DNA of 15,358 nucleotides from JOPF136 sp035517515 (GTDB taxonomy: Bacteria; Acidobacteriota; Terriglobia; Acidiferrales; UBA7541), in NCBI GenBank assembly GCA_035517515.1, contig DATIYQ010000058.1, positions 1-15,358 on the forward strand. Direction: 5' to 3'. The notes beneath the pieces are model-generated. The model was given only the letters and a program-made list of their open reading frames with translations, did not search any database and was not told where the DNA came from. Position 1 is the stretch's first letter. Each line of letters starts with the position of its first letter. The translations under genes were made by a program, and so were the position numbers. Shown one piece after another: positions 1 through 7,479 of this stretch.

Positions 1-2161
1 GGACGTGGTCGAGTATCACTCCATGTCCTTCACCTATTTTGGCCAGGGCGATCCCCAGCGGGTGCTGACCGGAGTGGTTTCCGCCAACTTCTTCGAGGTG
101 CTGGGCGTGAAGCCGGCGCTCGGCCGGCTGTTTCTGCCCGGGGAAGACCAGCGCGGCGCGCAGCCCGTGCTGTTGCTCACCTACGGGTACTGGAAAAACG
201 TGATGGGCTCCGATCCCAACGTGATCGGGAAAACGTTTCAGATGAACGACCGGGTGCACACGGTAGTCGGCGTCTTGCCACCGCTGCCGGGCTATCCGGA
301 TTCCAACCTGATTTACATGCCGGCGTCTTCGTGTCCCTTCCGCTCCAGCGCGCACGCCCAGGAAGATCGGGATATGCGCATGCTCAGCGCGTTCGCGCGG
401 CTGAAGCCGGGGGTGACTCCGGCCCAGGCGCAGGACGACATGGCCAGCGTCGCCGCCAGTCTGGCCCGGGAGTATCCCACGCACTATCCGCCCGGGCAGG
501 GATACACGGCGGATTCGACCCCGCTGGTTGCCGAGCTCACCCAGGGCGCGCGGCCAACCTTCCTGGTGCTGCTGGGGGCCGCAGGACTGGTGCTCCTGCT
601 CACCTGTGCCAACGTGGCCAATCTCACGCTCTCTCGCCAGATTCGCCGCGAGCATGAACTGGCCATTCGTGCGACGCTGGGGGCATCGCACTCCCGCGTG
701 TTCCGGCAACTGGTTACCGAAAGCACGCTGCTGGCCGTGGCCGGAGGCAGCCTGGGGCTGGTGGTCGCCGCGACCTTCAGGAACCTGCTGGTGGCCTTTG
801 CCGCGCGCTTCACGCCGCGCACCGGAGACATCGGCATCGATGGCCGGGTGCTGCTGTTCGCGCTGGCCGTTTCCCTGCTGACCGGGCTCCTGTTCGGCTC
901 GATTCCGGCGCTTGGCTCGCGCCGCGCGCTCGCCGCCACGCTCAACCAGGGCAGCGGACGCACCTCGGACACCGCCGGGCGGCACCGCGTGCGCAACGTG
1001 CTGGTGACTGCGCAGGTGGCCATCTCCTTCATTCTGTTGATTGGCGCCGGACTGATGTTGCGCACCCTGGCCAAGCTGCAATCCGTGGAGACCGGCTTCC
1101 GCTCCGAAAACGTGCTCTCCAGCGTGGTGAGCCTGAACTTCACGAAGTACGCGGAAGACAGCTCCAAGGACGCTTTCTGGCAGAAGGCGCTGGCCGCGGT
1201 AGCGGCGAAGCCGGGGGTGCTCTCCGCCGCCTTCGCCTCGCCCTTTCCGGTGGACTCGCAGGCCGATCCCTTCGTGGGCACCTTGCGCGTGGAGGGGCAC
1301 CCTTTGCCGCAGGGCACGCCCTATCCGCACGCGAATGTGCACGTGGTCAGCGAGGATTACTTCAAGACGCTCGGCATCCCGCTGACTCGCGGGCGCCTGT
1401 TCACTTCCGCAGACAAACGGGGCATGCAGGAGGTGGTGGTGATCAGCCAGTCCCTGGCGCAGCGTCACTGGCCTTCCGGCAGCCCCCTGGGCCAGCGCGT
1501 CTCCCTGGACGACGGCAAATCCTGGATGACGGTGGTGGGCGTGGTGGGGGACGTGCGCCAGTACGGCTTGAACAAGCCTCCCGTGGACACCGTCTATGCG
1601 TCGCTGCTGCAGAACGCGCAACTCAGTGGCGTGGTGATGGTGCACACCGCGCTGGACCCGCGCCGGATGGCCAGGACGGTGGTGGACGCGGTGCATGAAG
1701 TGGACCCGCAACAGCCCGTGGTGCGCGTGCGCACCCTGGATGAAATCCACGACGAGTGGCTGGCCTCGCCGCGGCTGACCGCCAGCCTGATTGCCATTTT
1801 TGCCGCTCTGGCCTTGATCATCACGCTGGCCGGAATCAGCGGCGTGACCGCGCTGGCGGTGAGCCAGCGCACCCGCGAGATTGGAATCCGCATGGCCCTG
1901 GGGGCCACGCGCGGGCGCGTGCTGGGCATGGTGCTGGCCCAGGGCATGGTGCTGGTGGTGCTGGGGCTGGCGCTGGGCGCGGCCGGCGCCCCGCCGCTCA
2001 CCCACTGGATGGCGGACCTGCTGTTCGGCGTGAAGCCCACGGACCCGGTCACCTACCTGGCGGTCGCCCTGGTGGTGCTGGCCGTGGCCGCGGCCGCGTG
2101 CTTCATTCCTTCGCGCCGCGCCGCCAGCGTCGATCCGTTAGTGGCCTTGCGTTCGGAATAG
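1..2161 (+). CDS. ADOP-type ABC transporter permease (MacB/FtsX family), 5' end missing
   Basis: This is an inner-membrane permease with the duplicated MacB periplasmic plus FtsX layout of the acidobacterial duplicated orphan permeases. The frame is open at the left edge (first full codon at base 2), so roughly the first hundred residues, including the first membrane helix, are probably missing. Counting from the GTG at base 5, residues 1-180 are a MacB-like periplasmic region. Hydrophobic helices lie near 185-207, 242-262, 282-302 and 331-353. A second periplasmic region follows, then helices near 594-618, 640-660 and 683-702. The end, with ARG-rich PSRRAASVDPLVALR, is typical of the family. 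No ATPase gene is adjacent, which fits the 'orphan' label. Such proteins are presumed to act in export or envelope stress, but the substrate is unknown. The family call is firm and the function is not. Confidence 0.92.
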   Translation, partial: DVVEYHSMSFTYFGQGDPQRVLTGVVSANFFEVLGVKPALGRLFLPGEDQRGAQPVLLLTYGYWKNVMGSDPNVIGKTFQMNDRVHTVVGVLPPLPGYPDSNLIYMPASSCPFRSSAHAQEDRDMRMLSAFARLKPGVTPAQAQDDMASVAASLAREYPTHYPPGQGYTADSTPLVAELTQGARPTFLVLLGAAGLVLLLTCANVANLTLSRQIRREHELAIRATLGASHSRVFRQLVTESTLLAVAGGSLGLVVAATFRNLLVAFAARFTPRTGDIGIDGRVLLFALAVSLLTGLLFGSIPALGSRRALAATLNQGSGRTSDTAGRHRVRNVLVTAQVAISFILLIGAGLMLRTLAKLQSVETGFRSENVLSSVVSLNFTKYAEDSSKDAFWQKALAAVAAKPGVLSAAFASPFPVDSQADPFVGTLRVEGHPLPQGTPYPHANVHVVSEDYFKTLGIPLTRGRLFTSADKRGMQEVVVISQSLAQRHWPSGSPLGQRVSLDDGKSWMTVVGVVGDVRQYGLNKPPVDTVYASLLQNAQLSGVVMVHTALDPRRMARTVVDAVHEVDPQQPVVRVRTLDEIHDEWLASPRLTASLIAIFAALALIITLAGISGVTALAVSQRTREIGIRMALGATRGRVLGMVLAQGMVLVVLGLALGAAGAPPLTHWMADLLFGVKPTDPVTYLAVALVVLAVAAAACFIPSRRAASVDPLVALRSE

Positions 2162-2234
2162 GGTGGCGCACCGGCCATCCGCTCCGACAACTTTTTTGCC
2201 GGTCAACGGCCGTGCTCGGGAGGGATTTTCGAAG

Positions 2235-2813
2235 ATGAAACTGCGCGCGCTTCTCGTCTTCTCGCTCCTCGTATTCGCCGGCGCGGCCGTCCGCTCCAGC
2301 GGCCGGCAGGAAGCCGGCGCCACGCTTCCCCGTTACACCGCGAACGGCCAATTGCTTTTTCCTGAGGGGTATCGGGAATGGATTTACCTGTCCTCGGGAC
2401 TGGGCATGTCCTACAGCAAAGCGGGCGGGGACCAATTCACCAACGTGTTCGTCACCCCCGCCGCCTACCGTGAATTTCTTTCCAGCGGCAGATGGCCTGA
2501 GAAAACCATGTTTGTGGTCGAGGAGCGGGAATCGGCCAGCGAAGGCTCGATCAACAAAGCCGGCCACTATCAAGCCGCACTCGCCGGGCTGGGCGTAGAG
2601 GTAAAAGACTCCGCGCGTTTTCCCGAAACCTGGGCGTACTTCACGTTCCGCGCGGAGGCCACCACTGCCGGTCCGGTGGCCAAAGCGGCCTGCTGGCAAT
2701 GCCACGAAGATCACGCCGCCGTGGAGCACAGCTTCGTGCAGTTCTATCCCACGCTGCTGCCGATTGCCCGCAAGTTTGGCACTCTGAAGGACGCAACTGC
2801 GGCGCGGCCTTGA
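2235..2813 (+). CDS. Secreted cytochrome P460-family protein, monohaem
   Basis: A 192-residue periplasmic c-type cytochrome. I chose the ATG at 2235 because a GGGAGGG sits about 10 bases upstream and the protein then begins with a classic signal peptide (residues 1-22, MKLRALLVFSLLVFAGAAVR). A longer frame from 2163 would bury this signal. The P460 fold is indicated by FPEGYREWIYL (42-52), a central FTNVFVTPAAY segment, VEVKDSARFP (121-130), WAYFTF (133-138) and a C-terminal haem site, C153-W-Q-C156-H157, followed by FVQFYPTLLPIA. Family members oxidise hydroxylamine (true P460) or bind gases (cytochrome c'-beta). By eye against Nitrosomonas europaea P460, recalled from memory, the haem-crosslinking Lys70 falls at Val95 here, so crosslinked P460 chemistry seems unlikely. 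It lies 73 bases after the permease and may be expressed alone. Confidence 0.88.
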   Translation: MKLRALLVFSLLVFAGAAVRSSGRQEAGATLPRYTANGQLLFPEGYREWIYLSSGLGMSYSKAGGDQFTNVFVTPAAYREFLSSGRWPEKTMFVVEERESASEGSINKAGHYQAALAGLGVEVKDSARFPETWAYFTFRAEATTAGPVAKAACWQCHEDHAAVEHSFVQFYPTLLPIARKFGTLKDATAARP

Positions 2814-2815
2814 TC

Positions 2816-2833
2816 GCGCGTCCCCGGGCGCGC
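2816..2833 (+). terminator. Possible hairpin after the P460-family gene
   Basis: A near-perfect GC inverted repeat (GCGCGTCC / GGGCGCGC) begins 3 bases after the stop codon. It could end or stabilise the transcript, but no T-run follows, so it is not a standard intrinsic terminator. Confidence 0.25.
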
Positions 2834-3095
2834 TCGTCCGGCGCACGCGGAGGGGGCGTGAGGGTGGTCCGGTGATGGGGCGGTCCGGCACTCGCGAGGC
2901 GAAAAAAACCGGCCAGTAATCAAAGTGGGCGCAGAATCCGGCGGGCACCGGCTTCCCGCGCTTTCCCAGTGGTATCCACGTTCGTTGTGCTCTCTCTGAC
3001 CGGGGCGGCGTGCGCGCTGGTCGCCTGGCGCGCCTCGGCCCCCTCCGGGCCCTGCGGGTGGAGGAACCGCCTGCCGGGGAATCCCTCTTCCGGCG
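2834..3095. other. Gap between convergent genes, no gene seen
   Basis: A GC-rich gap between the P460-family gene (+) and the nucleotidyltransferase gene (-). It contains a run of seven A at about 2901-2907, which is a T-run on the minus strand, and some short GC inverted repeats such as GCGCGC pairs near 3012-3037. I could not pair the T-run with a convincing stem. Short open frames here show no protein-like composition. Confidence 0.4.
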
Positions 3096-3653
3096 TCAAG
3101 ATTTGGGAGCCGCGCAGATGGCCTCGAAGGCCTCGAGCATTCCCGGGCTGGCGTCCGGCCCGAACTCACCCAGCCAGCGGCGAACGTAACTTTTATCCAG
3201 CGCCGGATTCTTGAGCAGGATGGTCCGGGCGTCCTCCATGTCGCGAGGACGGCCCGCGAAAAGCTTGTGAACGATCAGGTCTTCGACTGTGGCGTAACGA
3301 ACGGGGACTCCGTTCACCTCGACCACCCGGGCCCGAGCCACCGCCTGCCGTTCATACGGCGACAGAGAAAAAATCAGGTCGATGCGAATGCCGGAGGCGG
3401 GGTCCACACTTGGCAGTACGAGATTTCTGGCCACAAATTCGTCCGGACGGTCCGGCAAGACACGCCAGCCGGCTTCCCTGACAAATTCGAGCAATTCGGA
3501 AAGTCTTTCCGGTCCCGCTCCGATGGTCACATCAATGTCGCGGGTCAGCCGGGGCTCCCCATAGAGCAACACGGCCTGCCCGCCGATGAGCATGTAGGGA
3601 ATTCCGCGGCCGTCAAGTCCGCGGCCCAGTTTGGCCAGCAGCGCCTCGAACAT
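3096..3653 (-). CDS. AbiEii/MNT-like nucleotidyltransferase
   Basis: A 185-residue protein with the minimal nucleotidyltransferase fold. The signature is IGGQAVLLYGEPRLTRDIDV: the Gly-Gly at 24-25, then the acidic pair D39 and D41, with a third carboxylate at D92 in RIDLIF. A later VHKLFAGRPRDMEDA stretch (128-142) matches the lysine and Asp-containing segment seen in AbiEii and related proteins. The start ATG at 3653 has a GAGGA 6 bases upstream. It overlaps the end of the 75-residue gene upstream by 41 bases, so the two are surely co-transcribed and probably translationally coupled. AbiEii relatives are often toxin components or tRNA/protein-modifying enzymes, but this particular subgroup is not characterised as far as I know, so a toxin role is inference. 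Confidence 0.85.
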   Translation of the reverse strand: MFEALLAKLGRGLDGRGIPYMLIGGQAVLLYGEPRLTRDIDVTIGAGPERLSELLEFVREAGWRVLPDRPDEFVARNLVLPSVDPASGIRIDLIFSLSPYERQAVARARVVEVNGVPVRYATVEDLIVHKLFAGRPRDMEDARTILLKNPALDKSYVRRWLGEFGPDASPGMLEAFEAICAAPKS

Positions 3654-3840
3654 TTAGAATCCTCGCCACGCGGATGTCCGTTTCCAGGCCGGCGAGGGGA
3701 TCTTCGGGTGGGAAGACGCCCAAAGAGCACGCCAAGCTGTACATGGCCTCCAGGATTTGGAGGTTGCGCGAAAAATCAGGAGGTTCGCTGAGAGGTCCTT
3801 GCTCCTCCCACGCCCGCCAAGCGGCTGGATCTTTGATCAT
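3613..3840 (-). CDS. Small conserved-looking partner of the nucleotidyltransferase
   Basis: A 75-residue soluble protein of unknown function. The start ATG at 3840 was preferred to more distal starts because the upstream extension reads through the presumed promoter and has low-complexity Pro/Ala/Gly composition. The body (about residues 5-65) has a Trp/Glu-rich beginning, a probable helix (SRNLQILEAMYSLACSLG), then FPPEDPLAGLETDIRVARILN. I recall similar short proteins directly ahead of AbiEii-type nucleotidyltransferases in other bacteria, usually unnamed. Its position as first gene, overlapping the enzyme gene by 41 bases, fits an antitoxin, adaptor or inhibitor. No DNA-binding motif is evident. 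The reality of the gene is supported by the overlap and by the promoter-like TATAAT, while its function is unknown. Confidence 0.62.
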   Translation of the reverse strand: MIKDPAAWRAWEEQGPLSEPPDFSRNLQILEAMYSLACSLGVFPPEDPLAGLETDIRVARILNVRGAAGQTGPRT

Positions 3841-3864
3841 CTTCGCAGACGAATCCGGTGAACC

Positions 3865-3870
3865 ATTATA
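3865..3870 (-). promoter_or_regulatory. Consensus -10 box for the nucleotidyltransferase unit
   Basis: Read on the minus strand this is an exact TATAAT in otherwise GC-rich DNA. It ends 24 bases before the ATG at 3840, giving a predicted leader near 18 bases. No good -35 hexamer is seen at 16-18 bases upstream, so the call rests on the -10 alone. Confidence 0.45.
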
Positions 3871-3937
3871 CCCCGCGGCGGCAGGATTTTGTGGAGCCGG
3901 CGGCCCGCTGGCGCCACCCCCGGGAACCGGGCGGGCG

Positions 3938-3943
3938 TACAAT
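3938..3943 (+). promoter_or_regulatory. TACAAT box upstream of fumC
   Basis: TACAAT preceded by GGCG and followed by ATGC. It differs from the -10 consensus at one position. The same context recurs ahead of sthA at 5453-5467. If it is the fumC -10, the leader would be only about 12 bases. No matching -35 was found. Confidence 0.3.
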
Positions 3944-3961
3944 ATGCGGGGAAGGTGGGCC

Positions 3962-5377
3962 ATGTCCGAACCGGCAACGTTGAACCAGATTCGCACCACA
4001 CGCATGGAAACCGACAGCATGGGGGCCATCGAGGTGGCCTCCGACCGCTACTGGGGCGCGCAGACGGAACGCTCGCTCCTGCACTTCAACATCGGCCACG
4101 ACGTGATGCCGCGGGAAATGATTCGCGCGCTGGGCATCCTGAAAAAAGCCGCGGCGCTGGTGAACGTGGACCTGAAAAAGCTCGCGCCCGAGAAGGCCCG
4201 GTTCATCACCCAGGCCGCGGACGAAGTGATCGAAGGAAAACTCGACGCGCACTTTCCGCTGCGCATCTGGCAGACCGGCAGCGGCACACAGACCAACATG
4301 AACGCCAACGAAGTGATCTCCAATCGCGCCATCGAGCTGGCCGGCGGGGTGCTGGGCTCGAAGAAGCCCGTCCATCCGAACGACGACGTGAACATGTCGC
4401 AATCGTCCAACGACACGTTTCCCACCGCCATGCACATCGCCGCGGCCATGCAGGTGAAGAACGCGCTGCTCCCGGCGATGCGGCAAACCGCCGAAGCCAT
4501 CGAGGCCAAGGCCCACCTGTTTGCCGGCGTGGTGAAAGTGGGCCGCACCCATTTGCAGGACGCCACGCCGCTGACCGTGGGCCAGGAGATGGGCGGGTGG
4601 GCGGCGCTGCTGCGCGCGGACCTGGCGCGCCAGGAGCAGGCGCTGGACGGGCTCTACAACCTGGCCATCGGCGGGACCGCCGTGGGCACCGGCTTGAACG
4701 CCCATCCGGAGTTTGCGGAGCGCGCCGCGCGAAAAATCGCCGAGCTCACCGGGCTGCCCTTCCGCTCGCATCCCAATAAATTTGCCGCGCTCTCCGCGCA
4801 CGACGAAATCGTGTTTGCCAGCGGGGCGCTGAAGACGCTGGCCGCCTCGCTGATGAAAATCGCCAACGATATCCGCTGGCTGGCCAGCGGACCGCGCTGC
4901 GGCCTGGGCGAGCTGACCCTGCCGGAAAACGAGCCGGGCTCCTCGATCATGCCCGGCAAGGTGAATCCCACGCAGTGCGAAGCCATCACCATGGTGGCGG
5001 TGCAGGTGATGGGCAACGACGCGGCCATCGGCTTTGCCGGCTCGCAGGGCAACTTCGAGCTCAACGTGTTCAAGCCGGTGATGATCCACAACTTTCTTCA
5101 TTCCGTGCGGCTGATTGCGGACGCCTGCCATGGCTTTGTGGAGTACGCGGTCAAAGGCATGGAGATCGACCGCGAGCGCATTGACCAGTACGTGAAAAAT
5201 TCCCTGATGCTGGTGACTGCGCTCAGCCCGCGGATCGGCTACGACAAGGCGGCGAAAGTGGCGCATACCGCGCACCACGAGAAAATCAGCCTGCGCGAGG
5301 CCTGCCTCAAGCTCGGCTATCTCTCCGGCGAGGAATTTGACCGCCTGGTCCGGCCGGAGGAAATGACCCATCCCTGA
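3962..5377 (+). CDS. fumC: Class II fumarate hydratase (fumarase C)
   Basis: A 471-residue cytosolic TCA-cycle enzyme that interconverts fumarate and L-malate, iron-independent, normally a homotetramer. E. coli FumC has 467 residues, so this is full length. The N-terminal METDSMGAIEVASDRYWGAQT is typical. The catalytic His is H197 in GRTHLQDATP, and the mobile-loop signature is GSSIMPGKVNP with the catalytic Ser at 327. Both are offset by 9 from E. coli H188 and S318, as expected. I chose the ATG at 3962 because GGGGAAGG lies 6 bases upstream and the family N-terminus fits. An in-frame ATG at 3944 and a longer extension to 3674 are unlikely, the latter overlapping the divergent small gene. 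It stands alone, with 120 bases before sthA. Confidence 0.97.
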   Translation: MSEPATLNQIRTTRMETDSMGAIEVASDRYWGAQTERSLLHFNIGHDVMPREMIRALGILKKAAALVNVDLKKLAPEKARFITQAADEVIEGKLDAHFPLRIWQTGSGTQTNMNANEVISNRAIELAGGVLGSKKPVHPNDDVNMSQSSNDTFPTAMHIAAAMQVKNALLPAMRQTAEAIEAKAHLFAGVVKVGRTHLQDATPLTVGQEMGGWAALLRADLARQEQALDGLYNLAIGGTAVGTGLNAHPEFAERAARKIAELTGLPFRSHPNKFAALSAHDEIVFASGALKTLAASLMKIANDIRWLASGPRCGLGELTLPENEPGSSIMPGKVNPTQCEAITMVAVQVMGNDAAIGFAGSQGNFELNVFKPVMIHNFLHSVRLIADACHGFVEYAVKGMEIDRERIDQYVKNSLMLVTALSPRIGYDKAAKVAHTAHHEKISLREACLKLGYLSGEEFDRLVRPEEMTHP

Positions 5378-5394
5378 GCCCGCTTTCCTGGAGC

Positions 5395-5412
5395 GCGGCG
5401 GCCGGCCGCCGC
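5395..5412. repeat. Perfect 18-base palindrome downstream of fumC
   Basis: GCGGCGGCCGGCCGCCGC is exactly its own reverse complement and begins 17 bases after the fumC stop. It could fold into a strong hairpin acting as a transcript end, or be a protein site. There is no T-run. A second small hairpin, GCGCC-TTCC-GGCGC, lies at about 5443-5456, just before the TACAAT box. Confidence 0.5.
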
Positions 5413-5457
5413 ACCGCAGAACGCAGAACTTCGCAGCGCAGCGGCGCCTTCCGGCGC

Positions 5458-5463
5458 TACAAT
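5458..5463 (+). promoter_or_regulatory. TACAAT box upstream of sthA
   Basis: TACAAT in the context GGCG-C-TACAAT-CTGC, close to the fumC version. A start about 7 bases downstream would give a leader near 28 bases with the GGAGGT at 5488-5493 well placed. No clear -35 hexamer is seen at normal spacing. Confidence 0.38.
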
Positions 5464-5497
5464 CTGCCCCTGCTCGAGGCATCTCACGGAGGTACGC

Positions 5498-6913
5498 ATG
5501 GCGCAGGCGGAGAAATTCGATCTGGTGGTGATGGGCTGCGGCCCGGCGGGTGAAAAGGGCGCGGCGCAAGCGGCCTATTTCGGAAAAAAGGTGGCGGTGA
5601 TCGAACGCGCCGCCCAGGTGGGCGGCGCGGGCATCAACACCGGAACCGTGCCCAGCAAGACGCTGCGCGAATCCGCTCTTTATTTTTCCGGGATGAGGCA
5701 GCGCGGGCTCTACGGCATCGACTATTCACTGCGCGAAGGCTTGAAGATCGGCGATTTCATGCATCACCTGAGCGAAGTGGTGGAAATGGAGCGCCGCAAA
5801 ATCCTGAAGAACCTGGAGCTCCATAAGATCGAACTGATGCAGGGCCAGGCGGGGTTCGAGGATGCGCACACCGTGAGTGTGACCATGGCGGGCGGGCGCA
5901 AGCGCCTGCTCAGCGCGGAAGTGATCCTGATCGCCACCGGATCCAAGCCCAACCGCTCTTCCGACATTCCCTTCGATGATGTGACCGTGTTTGATTCCGA
6001 CAGCATCCTGAAAATGGACAGAATCCCGGAGAGCCTGGTGGTGGTGGGCGGCGGGGTGATCGGCAGCGAGTATGCCTCGATTTTCCAGGCCCTGGGCGTG
6101 AAGGTGACCCTGACCGACGGGCGGGACACGGTGCTGACTTTTTTGGACCGGGAAATGTCCGACACCTTGTGCGAGCGGCTGAGCGAATGGGGCATGGAAT
6201 TCCGGTTCAACGACCGGATGGAAAAGCTGGAACGCACTTCCACGGGGGTGCGCCTGCAAATGAAGAGCGGCCAGTCGCTGGAGGGAGAAAAGGCCCTGTT
6301 TGCCGCCGGGCGCATCGGGGCCGTGGACGGGCTGCAACTGGAAAAATGCGGTCTGGGGGTGAACAAACGCGGACACATCGAGGTCAACGAAAATTACCAG
6401 ACCAGGGCGCCGCACATCTACGCGGCCGGCGACGTGATCGGCAATCCCGCGCTGGCCTCCACGTCCATGGAGCAGGCCCGTGTGGCCATGTGCCACGCCT
6501 TCGGCTTCCAGTACAAACAGCGCGTGGCCTCCATGCTGCCCATGGGGATTTACACCATTCCGGAAATCTCTTCCGTCGGCGAGTCCGAAGAATCCTGCAA
6601 GGAGAAGAAAATCGAGTATTGCACCGGGGTGGCGCACTACAAGAACAACGCGCGCGGGCAAATCTGCGGGGATACCAACGGGAAACTGAAGCTGGTGTTC
6701 GCCCGGGCGGATAAAAAGCTGCTGGGGGTGCACATCATCGGGGAGATTGCCACGGAACTGATCCATCTGGGCCTGATGTCGCTCTATGACGGCGATACCA
6801 TCGATGCCTTCATCGAGCTGTGCTTCAACTACCCCACGCTTTCGGAGATGTACAAATACGCCGCGTACGACGGCCTGGGAAATCTGAGCGGGCATAAAGT
6901 GCGCGAAGGGTAA
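5498..6913 (+). CDS. sthA: Soluble (Si-specific) pyridine nucleotide transhydrogenase
   Basis: A 471-residue FAD-containing cytosolic enzyme that exchanges reducing equivalents between NADPH and NAD+, in practice draining excess NADPH. It has the flavoprotein disulfide reductase fold: FAD motif GCGPAG (13-18), NAD(P) motif GGGVIGSEYA (184-193), and the second FAD motif AAGDVIGNP (309-317). At the place where dithiol reductases carry CxxxxC it has GGAGINTGTVPSKTLRE (42-58), with no redox cysteine pair. At the C-terminus it has FNYPTLSE rather than the His-containing HPTxxE. Both features separate SthA from lipoamide dehydrogenase and mercuric reductase. Length matches E. coli SthA (466). The start has a strong GGAGGT 4 bases upstream. 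Its position after fumC suggests a shared redox-metabolism theme, though each gene seems to have its own promoter. Confidence 0.95.
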   Translation: MAQAEKFDLVVMGCGPAGEKGAAQAAYFGKKVAVIERAAQVGGAGINTGTVPSKTLRESALYFSGMRQRGLYGIDYSLREGLKIGDFMHHLSEVVEMERRKILKNLELHKIELMQGQAGFEDAHTVSVTMAGGRKRLLSAEVILIATGSKPNRSSDIPFDDVTVFDSDSILKMDRIPESLVVVGGGVIGSEYASIFQALGVKVTLTDGRDTVLTFLDREMSDTLCERLSEWGMEFRFNDRMEKLERTSTGVRLQMKSGQSLEGEKALFAAGRIGAVDGLQLEKCGLGVNKRGHIEVNENYQTRAPHIYAAGDVIGNPALASTSMEQARVAMCHAFGFQYKQRVASMLPMGIYTIPEISSVGESEESCKEKKIEYCTGVAHYKNNARGQICGDTNGKLKLVFARADKKLLGVHIIGEIATELIHLGLMSLYDGDTIDAFIELCFNYPTLSEMYKYAAYDGLGNLSGHKVREG

Positions 6914-7061
6914 GGCGCAAAGCAACGCACGCTCCCCGGGGGGAGGCGCCGGTCCCGGACAGCCGCTCCGCGCGGCATGGGCGCTGGGCGCCGCGCGCTC
7001 CTCCGCCGCGTTTCATAACATTCCGCCGCGCCGATCATCTGAAATCCAGGGAGGACCACGC
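6914..7061 (+). other. Gap between sthA and the tautomerase gene
   Basis: 148 bases with a small GC hairpin (CTCCCC / GGGGAG at 6932-6945, very short loop) that might end the sthA transcript, and a CATAAC at 7014-7019 that is a weak -10 candidate for the next gene. A GGGAGGA at 7049-7055 is the ribosome binding site of that gene. Confidence 0.3.
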
Positions 7062-7448
7062 ATGCCAATGGTGAGAATTTCCGTGCGGGAAGGGACCACT
7101 CCAGAGTATCGCCGCGCGCTCGGCGATGGGGTGCATCGCGCCCTGGTGGAAGCCATGGCCGTGCCCGCCGACGATCGTTTTCAGGTGATCACCGAACACG
7201 CGCCCGGCGGGCTGGTGTGTGCAGCGAACTACCTGGGCATCGAGCACTCGGACCGGATCGTCCTGGTGCAGATTACGCTGAGCACGGGACGCAAACCGCA
7301 GCAAAAGCGCGCGCTGTTTCGCCGCATGGCGGAGATCCTGGCGGAGTCGCCGGGGCTGCCGCCGCAGGACCTGGTGATCAACTTGGTGGAAGTGGCCTGG
7401 GAAAACTGGTCGTTCGGCAACGGAGAGGCGCAGTACATGGACCGATGA
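7062..7448 (+). CDS. Tautomerase-superfamily protein, malonate semialdehyde decarboxylase-like
   Basis: A 128-residue protein of the tautomerase superfamily, in which Pro1, exposed after removal of Met, is the catalytic base or acid. With Pro as residue 1, the sequence follows malonate semialdehyde decarboxylase (MSAD, about 130 residues) closely: PMVRISVREG at the start, then VPADDRFQ, placing an Asp at 37 exactly as in MSAD. GGLVCAANYLG follows, and finally VENAWENWSFG-like LVEVAWENWSFGNG near the end. MSAD uses Pro1, Asp37, Arg73 and Arg75. In the arginine region this protein has LSTGRKPQQK, with one extra residue and only Arg76 clearly aligned, so the exact reaction is uncertain. GGGAGGA 6 bases upstream of the ATG supports the start. 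It could instead be a promiscuous hydratase or tautomerase of unknown substrate. Confidence 0.88.
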   Translation: MPMVRISVREGTTPEYRRALGDGVHRALVEAMAVPADDRFQVITEHAPGGLVCAANYLGIEHSDRIVLVQITLSTGRKPQQKRALFRRMAEILAESPGLPPQDLVINLVEVAWENWSFGNGEAQYMDR

Positions 7449-7479
7449 AGGTCCCGGGGCGAGCGGGTTCCCCCAGCCC

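Noticed and set aside
2163..2234. A 24-residue extension of the P460-family protein
   Set aside because: It would place an Arg-rich stretch before a clear signal peptide, while the ATG at 2235 has its own ribosome site.
3267..3791. A 174-codon plus-strand frame opposite the nucleotidyltransferase
   Set aside because: No domain, low-quality composition and no ribosome site, while the minus strand has a complete catalytic signature.
3674..3961. A 96-residue N-terminal extension of fumarase
   Set aside because: It overlaps the divergent small gene and its promoter, has no family support, and the ATG at 3962 has a good ribosome site and the family N-terminus.
3866..5569. A 567-codon minus-strand open frame over fumC
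   Set aside because: Antisense of a certain fumarase gene, His/Arg/Gly-rich, no recognisable domain.
5498..6913. Lipoamide dehydrogenase or mercuric reductase instead of SthA
   Set aside because: The redox CxxxxC pair and the C-terminal His-Glu pair are both absent, and SthA-specific segments are present.
5726..6925. A 399-codon minus-strand open frame over sthA
   Set aside because: Antisense of a certain transhydrogenase gene, with shadow-type composition.
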